In this document: positions 17,048 through 24,606 of the stretch, piece after piece | Layout: the number at the start of each line of letters is the position of its first letter | Position numbering within the stretch: position 1 is the stretch's first letter | Source: Ilumatobacteraceae bacterium | GTDB lineage: Bacteria; Actinomycetota; Acidimicrobiia; Acidimicrobiales; Ilumatobacteraceae | NCBI GenBank assembly: GCA_021298195.1 | Contig: JAJTEQ010000014.1 | Span: 1 to 54,694, forward strand | Length of the DNA: 54,694 nucleotides | Reading direction: 5' to 3' | Notes under the pieces: generated by a model | The model's input: only the letters and a program-made list of their open reading frames with translations | Databases searched by the model: none | What the model was told of the DNA's origin: nothing | Translations under genes and position numbers: made by a program

Positions 17048-18760
17048 ATGAGGAAGTTGTTGGCGTCCCTCGTCGTCGTTGTCGCGGGGCTCGGCAATGC
17101 CAGCGCCGCCATGGCGAACGATGGCGGACTCGACACGTCGTGGGGCGGCACCGGAATCGTGCGCATCGGACGCAGCGACTACGACTTCGTCCCTCACGTG
17201 TCGCCGTACGGACCGAGCGGTGTGCAGGTCATCGGCAACTTCGATTCCGCCGGTTCGGGTGGACCGTACGACGCGACGGTGCTGATGAGGTTCACCGTCG
17301 ATGGCGGCCCCGACCCCAGCTGTGGAGGTACGGGCCGTGTGTCTTTCGCCGGTGTCGATCCTGTCAGCGCGTCGGACATGGTCGTGCTCGACGACGGTTC
17401 CACGATCGTTGTCGGGACGATCGAGAGCTCCCAGCCGCAGGGGCTCATCTTGAAGTACACACCCACTTGCCAATTGGACCCCACTTTTGGGTCCGGTGGG
17501 GTCGTGTCCTTCATCAGTCGACGAGGCGTCCGATTCTCCTCCGTCGACATCCGTGATCATGATCGGATCGTGGTCGGTGGTCTCACCTTGTTTGCACCGG
17601 TCGACGGCGGGGACTCACGATTGACCGTCGCTCGATTCACATCATCGGGACAACTGGACACGTCCTTTGGTGCACAAAATGACGGGGTGTTCGTCTCCGA
17701 CGGCACCCGCGAGGGAAGAGTCTCCGATCTGAAGGTGGACTCCCTGGGGCGCGTTCTTTTCGTGGGCATCCAGAACCTCGGCACGGATGATGACGCCGTG
17801 GTTGGACGACTGACGAACGCCGGCCGACTCGACTCCTCCTTCGCCTCGGCTGGTTGGTTCACTCGCACCGGAGTGAACACCGATTGGTTCAACTCGATAG
17901 CGATGCGCGCCAACGACGGGTTGATCGCCGTCGGAGTTCACGAAAGCACGGGGTTTGTCGCCACTCTCGTCTGTCTGGATGCGCTGGGCGCCATCGACAA
18001 CACGTGTGGCACACCCGGTGTGGTCAATCAACTGGCGCTTCCTTCGGGTGTGGTCGACTTCCGATTCTGGACCGTGGTTGTCGACGACATGGGGCGATTC
18101 GTCATCAGTGGCATCTACGACGATCCCTACGCCTCGGGTTCCGGGGTCACTCCCATGGTCGTCCGGTTGCTCGCCGATGGTTCACCTGACCCGACATTCG
18201 GATCCGGTGGTCTCATCTCGGCGCAGTTCACCCCGGGACACGCGAGTCACGTCGCCCTCGACCAACTCGGTCGCATACTCGTCAGTGGTCACGAGTTCGT
18301 GCCGAACGGGATTCATGGTCCCATCGTCCGTCTGACGGCGTCGACCACCACGAGCACGACGACGAGCACGACCACGACGACCATCGCGAGCGTGCCGGAC
18401 ACATCGACCATCGCGCCACAACTTCTTCCGGCCACGGGTGACGATGCCTCAGGCTCCTGGGCCGTCGTCGTGATGGCCCTCGGCCTCGGTCTGGTGTGCA
18501 AGGTCCATCCGGTCACGTGTCGCCCGTCGATGTTGCACGACCATTGGGCCCACGCCACCGAGTCCTCGGTGGCGATGTCGCCCACACGAACCGAACCGCC
18601 CGGCAGTGGCGACCAGCTCGTCTCGCGATCCCGCCAAAAATTCCGCACCGCTTGGTCGGCCGAGCCCCGCCGATCGGTCCCTTTGGGGACCGCGGCCGCG
18701 GCCGCGGCATTCGGACGACGATCGGGACGGATGCGTCCGTACGCCACCGGGTCCACGTAG
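17048..18760 (+). CDS. Delta-60 repeat surface protein with LPXTG-type sorting signal; abnormal C-terminus
   Basis: 570 residues as an open frame. A signal peptide (about 1-23, ending ASAAMA) is followed by at least seven delta-60 repeats, each marked by a core such as LDPTFGSGGVV, LDTSFG or PDPTFGSGG. These predict a beta-propeller-like secreted domain. A Thr/Ser-rich stalk (about 432-445) leads to LPATG at 460-464 and a hydrophobic segment, a sortase signal. A normal signal would end with a few basic residues near 485. Here the frame runs about 85 residues further, antisense to the NTF2-like gene, so the true 3' end looks lost near 18,490. No sortase gene is in the window. Confidence 0.8.
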   Translation: MRKLLASLVVVVAGLGNASAAMANDGGLDTSWGGTGIVRIGRSDYDFVPHVSPYGPSGVQVIGNFDSAGSGGPYDATVLMRFTVDGGPDPSCGGTGRVSFAGVDPVSASDMVVLDDGSTIVVGTIESSQPQGLILKYTPTCQLDPTFGSGGVVSFISRRGVRFSSVDIRDHDRIVVGGLTLFAPVDGGDSRLTVARFTSSGQLDTSFGAQNDGVFVSDGTREGRVSDLKVDSLGRVLFVGIQNLGTDDDAVVGRLTNAGRLDSSFASAGWFTRTGVNTDWFNSIAMRANDGLIAVGVHESTGFVATLVCLDALGAIDNTCGTPGVVNQLALPSGVVDFRFWTVVVDDMGRFVISGIYDDPYASGSGVTPMVVRLLADGSPDPTFGSGGLISAQFTPGHASHVALDQLGRILVSGHEFVPNGIHGPIVRLTASTTTSTTTSTTTTTIASVPDTSTIAPQLLPATGDDASGSWAVVVMALGLGLVCKVHPVTCRPSMLHDHWAHATESSVAMSPTRTEPPGSGDQLVSRSRQKFRTAWSAEPRRSVPLGTAAAAAAFGRRSGRMRPYATGST

Positions 18761-19092
18761 TCGGCGACGAAGCACACCTTGCCGTCACGCAAGCGGTACA
18801 GGCTCTGACCCGGGATCGGGTGCTTGGTGTCGCCCACCGGAACGACCATCTCCCACCGTGACCACCCGGTGTGCGAATCGGCGCGGGTCTCCCAATTCGA
18901 GAAGTACACACCCATGGCCGGAATCACGCGCTCCATCTCGGACATGAACTCGTGGATCGCCGCCCGCCCCACCTGGGGTCCGGCGAAGGGGTCGTAGTAC
19001 ACCGCGTCGTCGGTGAACAGTTCCACCAGGCGCGTGTACTTCTGGTCGTCCTCGACCGAGCCGAACATGGTGATGATTTCCGATGCGTTCAT
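18313..19092 (-). CDS. NTF2/SnoaL-like protein; C-terminal part is likely non-native
   Basis: 259 residues as an open frame. Residues 1-115 (FTDDAVYYDPF, ADYVDPVAYGR) form an SnoaL/NTF2-like cone fold of the ketosteroid-isomerase type. About 116-198 looks like a second, partial copy, ending GRHVTGWTLHTR. The rest (about 200-259) is antisense to the sorting signal and Thr-rich stalk of the delta-60 gene, is low complexity (runs of V) and is probably not native. The gene converges on the delta-60 gene with a 448-nt overlap, and both appear truncated at the same place. It starts 28 nt downstream of tRNA-Ala. Function of the fold: ligand binding or small-molecule isomerisation, unknown here. Confidence 0.65.
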   Translation of the reverse strand: MNASEIITMFGSVEDDQKYTRLVELFTDDAVYYDPFAGPQVGRAAIHEFMSEMERVIPAMGVYFSNWETRADSHTGWSRWEMVVPVGDTKHPIPGQSLYRLRDGKVCFVADYVDPVAYGRIRPDRRPNAAAAAAVPKGTDRRGSADQAVRNFWRDRETSWSPLPGGSVRVGDIATEDSVAWAQWSCNIDGRHVTGWTLHTRPRPRAITTTAQEPEASSPVAGRSCGAMVDVSGTLAMVVVVVLVVVLVVVDAVRRTMGP

Positions 19093-19120
19093 GACATGAC
19101 CCCCCGATCCGCGTCACGCG

Positions 19121-19196
19121 TGGTGGAGACGATGGGAATCGAACCCACGACCCCCTGCTTGCAAAGCAGGTGCTCTGCCAACTGAGCTACGTCCCC
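19121..19196 (-). tRNA. tRNA-Ala (anticodon TGC)
   Basis: On the minus strand the acceptor GGGGACG pairs with CGUCUCC and includes the G3:U70 identity pair of tRNA-Ala. The anticodon stem CCTGC/GCAGG closes the loop TTTGCAA, giving TGC. D-arm, T-arm and encoded CCA (19123-19121) are present. In mycobacteria tRNA-Ala sits next to tRNA-Ile; here about 7.4 kb of other genes separate them. Confidence 0.96.
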
Positions 19197-19221
19197 TCGT
19201 CGGCTCCCCGAGGCTACCTCG

Positions 19222-19233
19222 TACAGTGTTGCC
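19222..19233 (+). promoter_or_regulatory. Putative -10 box for leaderless LLM oxidoreductase transcript
   Basis: TACAGT at 19222-19227 is followed by 6 nt and the ATG at 19234. Confidence 0.5.
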
Positions 19234-20487
19234 ATGACCCGTCTGCAGTTCGGAACGTTCCTCGCCCCGCACCACCCGGTCGGTGAGAACCCCACGCTCC
19301 AGTTCCAGAGTGATCTGGACTTCGCCGCACACCTGGACCGTCTGGGATTCGACGAGTTCTGGTGCGGTGAACACCACTCCAGCGGCTGGGAGATGATCGC
19401 CTCGCCCGAAATGTTCCTCGCTGCCGCCGGACAACGTACCCACAACATCCGTTTGGGAACCGGTGTGGTGTCGCTTCCCTATCACCATCCGTTCAACGTC
19501 GCCCAGCGCATCGTTCAACTGGACCACATGACCAAGGGTCGCGCCATGTTCGGAACCGGACCCGGCGCGCTTCCGAGCGACGCCTGGACCCTGGGTATCG
19601 ATCCGTTGGTGCAACGCGATCGTCAGGACGAGGCCATGGGAGTGATCACCCGACTGTTGCGGGGCGAGGATCGCTTCAGCCACGAGAGCGACTGGTTCAC
19701 CCTGCGCGACGCCCAGTTGCAATTGTTGCCGGTGCAGGAAAACATCCCGATGGCCACGGCCTCCACGTTGTCACCCTCGGGCATGCAGCTGGCCGGCAAG
19801 TACGGCTGCGGTGTGTTGTCGATCGCGTCCAACAGCACCGCCGGGTTGGCCGCTCTTCCCACACAATGGTCGTTCGCCGAGGAGTCCGCGGCCAAGCACG
19901 GACAAACCGTCGATCGACGTCACTGGCGGGTGTTGCTCAGTTTCCACATCGCCGAGACCCGCGACGAGGCGCGCCGGCAGTCCGTCGACGGATTGCAGCG
20001 TTGGCACAACGAATACAACGTCTGGACTCTCGGTCGACCCGGTGCCCAACACGTCGACGACAAGTGGGAACTGATGGACATGATGAGCAGTGGTGGCGCG
20101 GTCATCGGCACACCCGATGATCTGGTGGCCGCCATTCGCAACCTGCAGGAGATCACCGGTGGTTTCGGTGTGGTCCTCGGCTTCGCTCACGACTGGGCGA
20201 ATCGCGAGAACACCCTTCGATCATGGGACATGGTGGCGCGCTACGTCATCCCCGAGATCAACGGCTCCACCACGCGGATGCGCGACTCGCAGAAGTTCCT
20301 CAACGACAATCAGGCCGCGCTCATGGCCGGAGCCGGTGCGGCCGTGATGCAGAAGATCCTCGGCGACGAACGCGCCTCACAGGAACTGGGTGTGATGATG
20401 CAACAAATGCAGGACAAAGCCGATGACCGATCCAGCACCTTTCGGCCCGGTGGCGGGGTGCGCGAGGATCAGTTGCCGACCACCTGA
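19234..20487 (+). CDS. LLM-class flavin-dependent oxidoreductase (limonene-monooxygenase-like)
   Basis: 417 residues of the bacterial luciferase-like TIM-barrel fold. Typical stretches are FDEFWCGEHHSSGWE near 40, RLGTGVVSLPYHHPFNVAQRIVQLDHMTKGRAMFGTGPGAL at about 73-113, and PMATASTLSPSGM near 172. The closest style is limonene 1,2-monooxygenase/FMNH2-dependent alkane monooxygenase. The flavin (FMN or F420) cannot be fixed from motifs alone. The gene has a leaderless-type promoter and ends 9 nt from a convergent DinB-type gene. Confidence 0.87.
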   Translation: MTRLQFGTFLAPHHPVGENPTLQFQSDLDFAAHLDRLGFDEFWCGEHHSSGWEMIASPEMFLAAAGQRTHNIRLGTGVVSLPYHHPFNVAQRIVQLDHMTKGRAMFGTGPGALPSDAWTLGIDPLVQRDRQDEAMGVITRLLRGEDRFSHESDWFTLRDAQLQLLPVQENIPMATASTLSPSGMQLAGKYGCGVLSIASNSTAGLAALPTQWSFAEESAAKHGQTVDRRHWRVLLSFHIAETRDEARRQSVDGLQRWHNEYNVWTLGRPGAQHVDDKWELMDMMSSGGAVIGTPDDLVAAIRNLQEITGGFGVVLGFAHDWANRENTLRSWDMVARYVIPEINGSTTRMRDSQKFLNDNQAALMAGAGAAVMQKILGDERASQELGVMMQQMQDKADDRSSTFRPGGGVREDQLPTT

Positions 20488-20496
20488 GCGAATCGC

Positions 20497-21282
20497 TCAG
20501 ATCACGTTGATGGCGTCGAGAACGGCGACCGTGTCGGCGTTCTCCCCTTCCAGTCGTGTGCTCGCGCGCCACGAGGCGCGCTTGGTGCCCCACGAGATGA
20601 AGTCGTGCACGTTGCTGATGGCGCTGGGCGCGGACGAGTCACGGCCCGCGGTGACCGTCCAGAGGTCCGCACCGGGGGCCAGGATCCACGAACCTCCGGC
20701 CGGGCCCTCGAACACCAGGTTCACCGACTGACGAGGAGCGGTGCGCAGTTGCGGTTCGCACATCTGCGGGATGCCGGCCAACATCCACTCGAGCGTGGCG
20801 GCCAGTGCCGCTTCGTCACGGGGCAACGAGGCGGCCGCGGGCACCGAGTGCCCCACGTCGTGTCGCAAGTGACAGTAGTGATCGAACACGATGGCGTTGG
20901 CCAACAGGTGCATCGGGTGCGAACCCAGGTTCGACAACGGAATCACGGTGTCGGCCATCTCGGGGCTGTTCATGAACGTGAGAGCACCGATGCCCTTCTC
21001 GCTCCACTCCGTGTATTCGGCGATCACCTGTGCGCGCGTCCAGGACTTGCGCGCCTGCACCGGCACCTCGGCGTTCTGTTCGACGTCCGGGCTGTCGCCA
21101 CCATCGATCGACGACGGGTCGGCGATGGAGTGAAAGACGCTGGCCATGTGACAGAACACGTCCTGCACGCGCCAACCGACACACCCCGACGGAGCGGACC
21201 ACTCAGCGTCGGACAATTCGTTCATCAACCGCACCGCATGAGCGTGCTCGCTCCGAAGTGCCGTCACCGCGACCTGGCTCAT
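20497..21282 (-). CDS. DinB/mycothiol-dependent maleylpyruvate isomerase family protein
   Basis: About 261 residues. The N-terminal four-helix bundle contains WSAPSGCVGWRVQDVFCHMAS and further FDHYCHLRHD, supplying histidines for a single metal ion in the order expected of the DinB/MDMPI fold. Members use mycothiol as the thiol cofactor in actinobacteria. The start was set at the second of two adjacent ATGs because GGGGAG lies 4 nt upstream; a longer frame begins at 21318. The C-terminal half is the SCP2-like or MDMPI_C region. The substrate is unknown. Confidence 0.75.
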   Translation of the reverse strand: MSQVAVTALRSEHAHAVRLMNELSDAEWSAPSGCVGWRVQDVFCHMASVFHSIADPSSIDGGDSPDVEQNAEVPVQARKSWTRAQVIAEYTEWSEKGIGALTFMNSPEMADTVIPLSNLGSHPMHLLANAIVFDHYCHLRHDVGHSVPAAASLPRDEAALAATLEWMLAGIPQMCEPQLRTAPRQSVNLVFEGPAGGSWILAPGADLWTVTAGRDSSAPSAISNVHDFISWGTKRASWRASTRLEGENADTVAVLDAINVI

Positions 21283-21343
21283 CATCTCCCCCTTCGTCGA
21301 CACGACTCCGCCCGACATGGCTTTTCTAGTCCACCCCGTGACC

Positions 21344-21355
21344 TACTCTGCGATC
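21344..21355 (+). promoter_or_regulatory. Putative -10 box that sets the F420-type oxidoreductase start
   Basis: TACTCT at 21344-21349 is followed by 6 nt and GTG at 21356. The longer in-frame ATG at 21317 would place this box inside the coding region. Confidence 0.5.
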
Positions 21356-22378
21356 GTGCATGTCGACGTGATGATCACCCCGCAACCGTTGGTGAAAACC
21401 GGGCCCCTCGCCCGCCGCGCGCTGGATGCGGGATACTCCGGAATGCTGTTCACTGAAGCCGGTCGCACGGCGTTCCTCAACGTGGCCGCCGCCGCGTTGG
21501 CCGCGCCGGGACTGGAACTTTCGACGGGGGTGGCGGTGGCGTTTCCCCGCTCCCCGTTCGTGACGGCCTCGACGGCCTGGGAGTTGCAAGAGGCGAGCGG
21601 GGGCCTCTTTCGACTGGGGCTCGGCACGCAGGTGAAGGCCCACATCGAACGGCGATACGGAATGGAGTTCAGCCGGCCGGGTCCGCGCATGCGCGACTAC
21701 ATCCTGGCGGTGAAGGCATGCTTCGCCGCCTTCCGGGGTGCGCCCCTCGATCATCACGGAGACTTCTACGATCTCTCGTTCATCACTCCCCAATGGAGTC
21801 CGGGTCGGATCGACGCACCGGATCCCAAGGTCGACGTGGCGGCGGTGAATCCGTGGATGCTGCGCATGGCCGGAGAGGTGGCCGACGGAGTGCACGTTCA
21901 CCCCATCGGTGAACCCGGCTATCTGCGACGGCACGTGGTGACCAACGTGGCCGAGGGCGCGCGTTCGGCTGGTCGTGATCCGTCGACGATCGACCTCATC
22001 GTCCCCGTCATGACCATCGTCGGCGACACCGACGCCGAACGTCATGCTGAACGCGAACATGCCCGCACCATGTTGAGTTTCTACGGATCCACGCCGAACT
22101 ATGCCTTCGTGTGGGACGAGGCCGGATTCGACGGGACGACGTCACGAATTCGTGAGAAGCAAAAGGCGGGTGACTTCTCCGGCATGGCGGCCCAGATCAC
22201 CGACGAACACCTCGCCGTTTTCGCGGTCGAATCGACCTGGGACGGACTGGCCGGTGCGCTCCGCGATCGATATCACGGGCTGGCCTCGCGGATCGTTCTC
22301 TACAACGCGGCCCGCGATCCCGAGCGGTTCGAGCGGTACGGCTCGGTGGCCCGCTCCGTCTCCGCCACCTCGTCCTGA
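21356..22378 (+). CDS. LLM-class oxidoreductase, probable F420-dependent
   Basis: 340 residues from the GTG that follows the -10 box. It is a luciferase-like TIM barrel with ARRALDAGYSGMLFTEAG near 20, ELSTGVAVAFPRSPFVTASTAWELQEASGGLFRLGLGTQ at about 50-88 and NPWMLRMAGEVADGVHVHP near 165. This pattern is that of the actinobacterial F420-dependent group (TIGR03617-like). It is divergent from the DinB-type gene, with 73 nt between starts. The substrate is unknown. It is only weakly similar to the LLM protein at 19234, so the pair is not a recent duplication. Confidence 0.83.
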   Translation: MHVDVMITPQPLVKTGPLARRALDAGYSGMLFTEAGRTAFLNVAAAALAAPGLELSTGVAVAFPRSPFVTASTAWELQEASGGLFRLGLGTQVKAHIERRYGMEFSRPGPRMRDYILAVKACFAAFRGAPLDHHGDFYDLSFITPQWSPGRIDAPDPKVDVAAVNPWMLRMAGEVADGVHVHPIGEPGYLRRHVVTNVAEGARSAGRDPSTIDLIVPVMTIVGDTDAERHAEREHARTMLSFYGSTPNYAFVWDEAGFDGTTSRIREKQKAGDFSGMAAQITDEHLAVFAVESTWDGLAGALRDRYHGLASRIVLYNAARDPERFERYGSVARSVSATSS

Positions 22379-22387
22379 CCTCACCGG

Positions 22388-22399
22388 TAGCCTGCCACC
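22388..22399 (+). promoter_or_regulatory. Putative -10 box for leaderless MgtE-like gene
   Basis: TAGCCT at 22388-22393 is followed by 6 nt and the ATG at 22400. Confidence 0.5.
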
Positions 22400-23629
22400 A
22401 TGGCCGGCGACCTGATCTACGCATTCCGAATCACGCGCCTGCCGTTGCTCGATGCGGGCGGTGCCAACATCGGCCGGCTCGACGACGTCGTGGTGGTGCC
22501 GGGCCATGCCGGAAGCACCCCGCGGGTGGTGGGCTTCACCGCCACCAGCCAGCGGCGCCGCATTTTCGTGAACGCCGGGCGGGTCGCCGAATTGGGTGCC
22601 GACGGCGCGCGACTGCGCAGTTGGGACATCGACCTGAATCCGTTCAAGGTCAAGCCCGGCGAAAAACTGTTGGGGCGCGACATCATCGATCGGCGAGTCG
22701 GCGACGAATTCGTCAGCGACGTCGCCTTGCGCGAGCGCGTGGATTCGCGTTCGGGCGGCTGGGAGGTCGCTCAGGTTCGCTTGGCCAAGCGCACCGCGTT
22801 GCGCCGCCGCCCCAGTCATCGTCTGGTCGATTGGCGCGAGGTCGCCCACCTCTTCGCCGCCACCACCGAGATGGCCGCCGAGGCCGCGCGTCTGCATGAC
22901 ATGCACCCCACCGACGTGGCCGCGGTCGTTCGCTCCCTGCCCGTGGCGCAACGTCGGCAGCTAGCCGAGGCCATGGACGACGACCGCTTGGCCGACGTGT
23001 TGGAGGAATTGCCCGAGGCCGAACAGGTGGGTCTGATCGAGGGCCTCGATCTCGACCGTTTGCTCGACGTGCTCGACGAGATGGAGGTCGACGACCTCGC
23101 CGACCTCCTGGCCGAGATGCCCGGTGAACAACGAACGCGCATCCTCGAGGCCATGGACGACGAGGACGCCGCCATGATGCGTCGACTACTCGCGTACGAA
23201 GAGGGCACCGCGGGCGGAATGATGACCCCGGAGATCATCGTGCTCGGCGCCAACTCCACCGTGGCCGAGGCGTTGGCCCAGATTCGTGATCCCGAACGCG
23301 GGGTCTCCATCGCCGCACAGGTCTTCGTCTGCCGTCCTCCCTACAAAGCACCCACCGGCAAGTACCTCGGTGTGGTTCACTTTCAGCGGCTCCTACGCGA
23401 GCCACCCAGTATGGAATTGGGCCGTTGTCTCGAGAACGAGCCCACCGTCAAGCCCGACATCAGCGACCGCGAGGTCGCCGAGCGTTTGGCCTCGTACAAC
23501 ATGCTCGCCGTGGGCGTGTGTGACGAAGCCGATCGTCTGCTCGGGGCCATCACGGTCGACGACGTGCTCGACCGAACGTTGCCCGCCGGTTGGCGGCAGC
23601 GCCGACGCCAAGAAACACCAGCTCGATAG
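22400..23629 (+). CDS. Soluble MgtE-N/CBS domain protein
   Basis: 409 residues. An N-terminal PRC-barrel-like region (about 1-150) precedes an MgtE N-terminal superhelical domain at about 165-270, with repeated LADVLEELPEAEQ / DLADLLAEMPGEQ helices. A paired CBS domain follows at about 275-395. In MgtE channels these domains sense cytosolic Mg2+ and gate the pore, but the membrane pore domain is entirely absent. This architecture is known in actinobacteria next to a DUF1003 membrane protein, as here (15 nt downstream). A regulatory role in divalent-ion transport is plausible but unproven. Confidence 0.85.
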   Translation: MAGDLIYAFRITRLPLLDAGGANIGRLDDVVVVPGHAGSTPRVVGFTATSQRRRIFVNAGRVAELGADGARLRSWDIDLNPFKVKPGEKLLGRDIIDRRVGDEFVSDVALRERVDSRSGGWEVAQVRLAKRTALRRRPSHRLVDWREVAHLFAATTEMAAEAARLHDMHPTDVAAVVRSLPVAQRRQLAEAMDDDRLADVLEELPEAEQVGLIEGLDLDRLLDVLDEMEVDDLADLLAEMPGEQRTRILEAMDDEDAAMMRRLLAYEEGTAGGMMTPEIIVLGANSTVAEALAQIRDPERGVSIAAQVFVCRPPYKAPTGKYLGVVHFQRLLREPPSMELGRCLENEPTVKPDISDREVAERLASYNMLAVGVCDEADRLLGAITVDDVLDRTLPAGWRQRRRQETPAR

Positions 23630-23644
23630 GAAAGGGGGTCCGCC

Positions 23645-24196
23645 ATGAACAGACGAGATGACCTGGCCGTCCCCCGTCAACGACGTCGGTTCGGCCCTCA
23701 CTACGACAACGACGCTTTCGGCCAATTCTCCGAATCCATCGCTCGCACCCTGGGAACCGCGCGCTTCCTCGTGTGGCAGTCGTTCACCATCATCGCGTGG
23801 ATTCTCTACAACGTGTCGGTGCCCGACTCCTTCCGCTTCGACCCTTGGGGTCGTGGGTTGGTGTTGCTCACCTTGGTGCTGTCGTTGCAGGCCTCGTACG
23901 CCGCGCCGTTGATCCTGCTCGCCCAGAATCGTCAAGAGGCTCGTGACCGCGCGCAAGCCGAGGTCGATCGGCGCGTGGCCGAACGCACCCAAGCCGACAC
24001 CGAATTCCTGGCTCGCGAGATCGCCAGTGTCCGCGTGTCATTGACCGACATGGTCACCACCCAGGATCTCCGGGACCATCTCGACGTCGAGGAATTGAGC
24101 GAGCAGATCGAGCGGCTCACCAAGGTTCTGGAATCACTCTCGGCTCGACTCGATCGACTCGAGAACTCACCGGCATTGAGCACAGCGACCGAGTAA
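23645..24196 (+). CDS. DUF1003 membrane protein
   Basis: 183 residues with two transmembrane helices (about 42-62 and 77-98) separated by a short loop containing DPWG, the core of DUF1003. A long charged coiled coil follows (about 100-175). A Shine-Dalgarno run of G precedes the ATG. It is co-transcribed with the MgtE-like CBS protein and could be its membrane partner. The stop lies beyond the stop of the convergent fur gene, so the two 3' ends overlap by 30 nt. Confidence 0.87.
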   Translation: MNRRDDLAVPRQRRRFGPHYDNDAFGQFSESIARTLGTARFLVWQSFTIIAWILYNVSVPDSFRFDPWGRGLVLLTLVLSLQASYAAPLILLAQNRQEARDRAQAEVDRRVAERTQADTEFLAREIASVRVSLTDMVTTQDLRDHLDVEELSEQIERLTKVLESLSARLDRLENSPALSTATE

Positions 24197-24604
24197 GTCG
24201 AGGCGATGCCCGGTGAGCACGAACCCGGCGTGGGCCGCGGTGGGCGCCAGACTTTCGTCCAGCAACCGTTCCACCTTCTCCGGGATGGCGATGTCGAGCA
24301 CCTGACCACACGAGACGCACACCAGATGGTGATGATGTCCCTTCAGTTCCTCGGCCAACTCGAACGCGGCGTGATCTCCGTTGGTGAGCACCTTCACCAC
24401 GACCCCGGCCGATTCCAGAACCGCGAGATTTCGGTACACGCTGCTCTGGGGTAGGTCACGCGCGGCGTCGACGATCTCGGGGGCGATCATCGGATGAGCG
24501 GAATCCCGCAGAACCTCGACCAGTTGGCGGCGCCCGTCGGAGTAGCGCTGATCGACCGCGGCCAGTCGACGATGGGCGATCTCGTGAACGTCGACGGTCG
24601 ACAC
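24167..24604 (-). CDS. Fur family metalloregulator
   Basis: 145 residues from a GTG placed 2 nt after the upstream stop. The winged HTH lies at about 20-80 (APEIVDAARDLPQSSVYRNLAVLESAGVV). Metal sites follow: the HHHH cluster, CVSCG and the C-terminal CAQC, giving the two CxxC pairs of the structural zinc site. The sensed metal (iron, zinc or peroxide via PerR-type chemistry) cannot be decided. It is the last gene of a three-gene operon with a 44-residue membrane peptide and an NAD-binding protein, and overlaps the 3' end of the DUF1003 gene. Confidence 0.9.
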   Translation of the reverse strand: MSTVDVHEIAHRRLAAVDQRYSDGRRQLVEVLRDSAHPMIAPEIVDAARDLPQSSVYRNLAVLESAGVVVKVLTNGDHAAFELAEELKGHHHHLVCVSCGQVLDIAIPEKVERLLDESLAPTAAHAGFVLTGHRLDLLGRCAQCR

Positions 24605-24606
24605 GT

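Noticed and set aside
18340-18400. Short tandem repeat or CRISPR-like array
   Set aside because: The ACGACGAGC-type repetition encodes the Thr/Ser stalk of the surface protein; there are no spacers.
19234-22378. Tandem duplication of luciferase-like oxidoreductases
   Set aside because: The two proteins share only the fold and belong to different subgroups.
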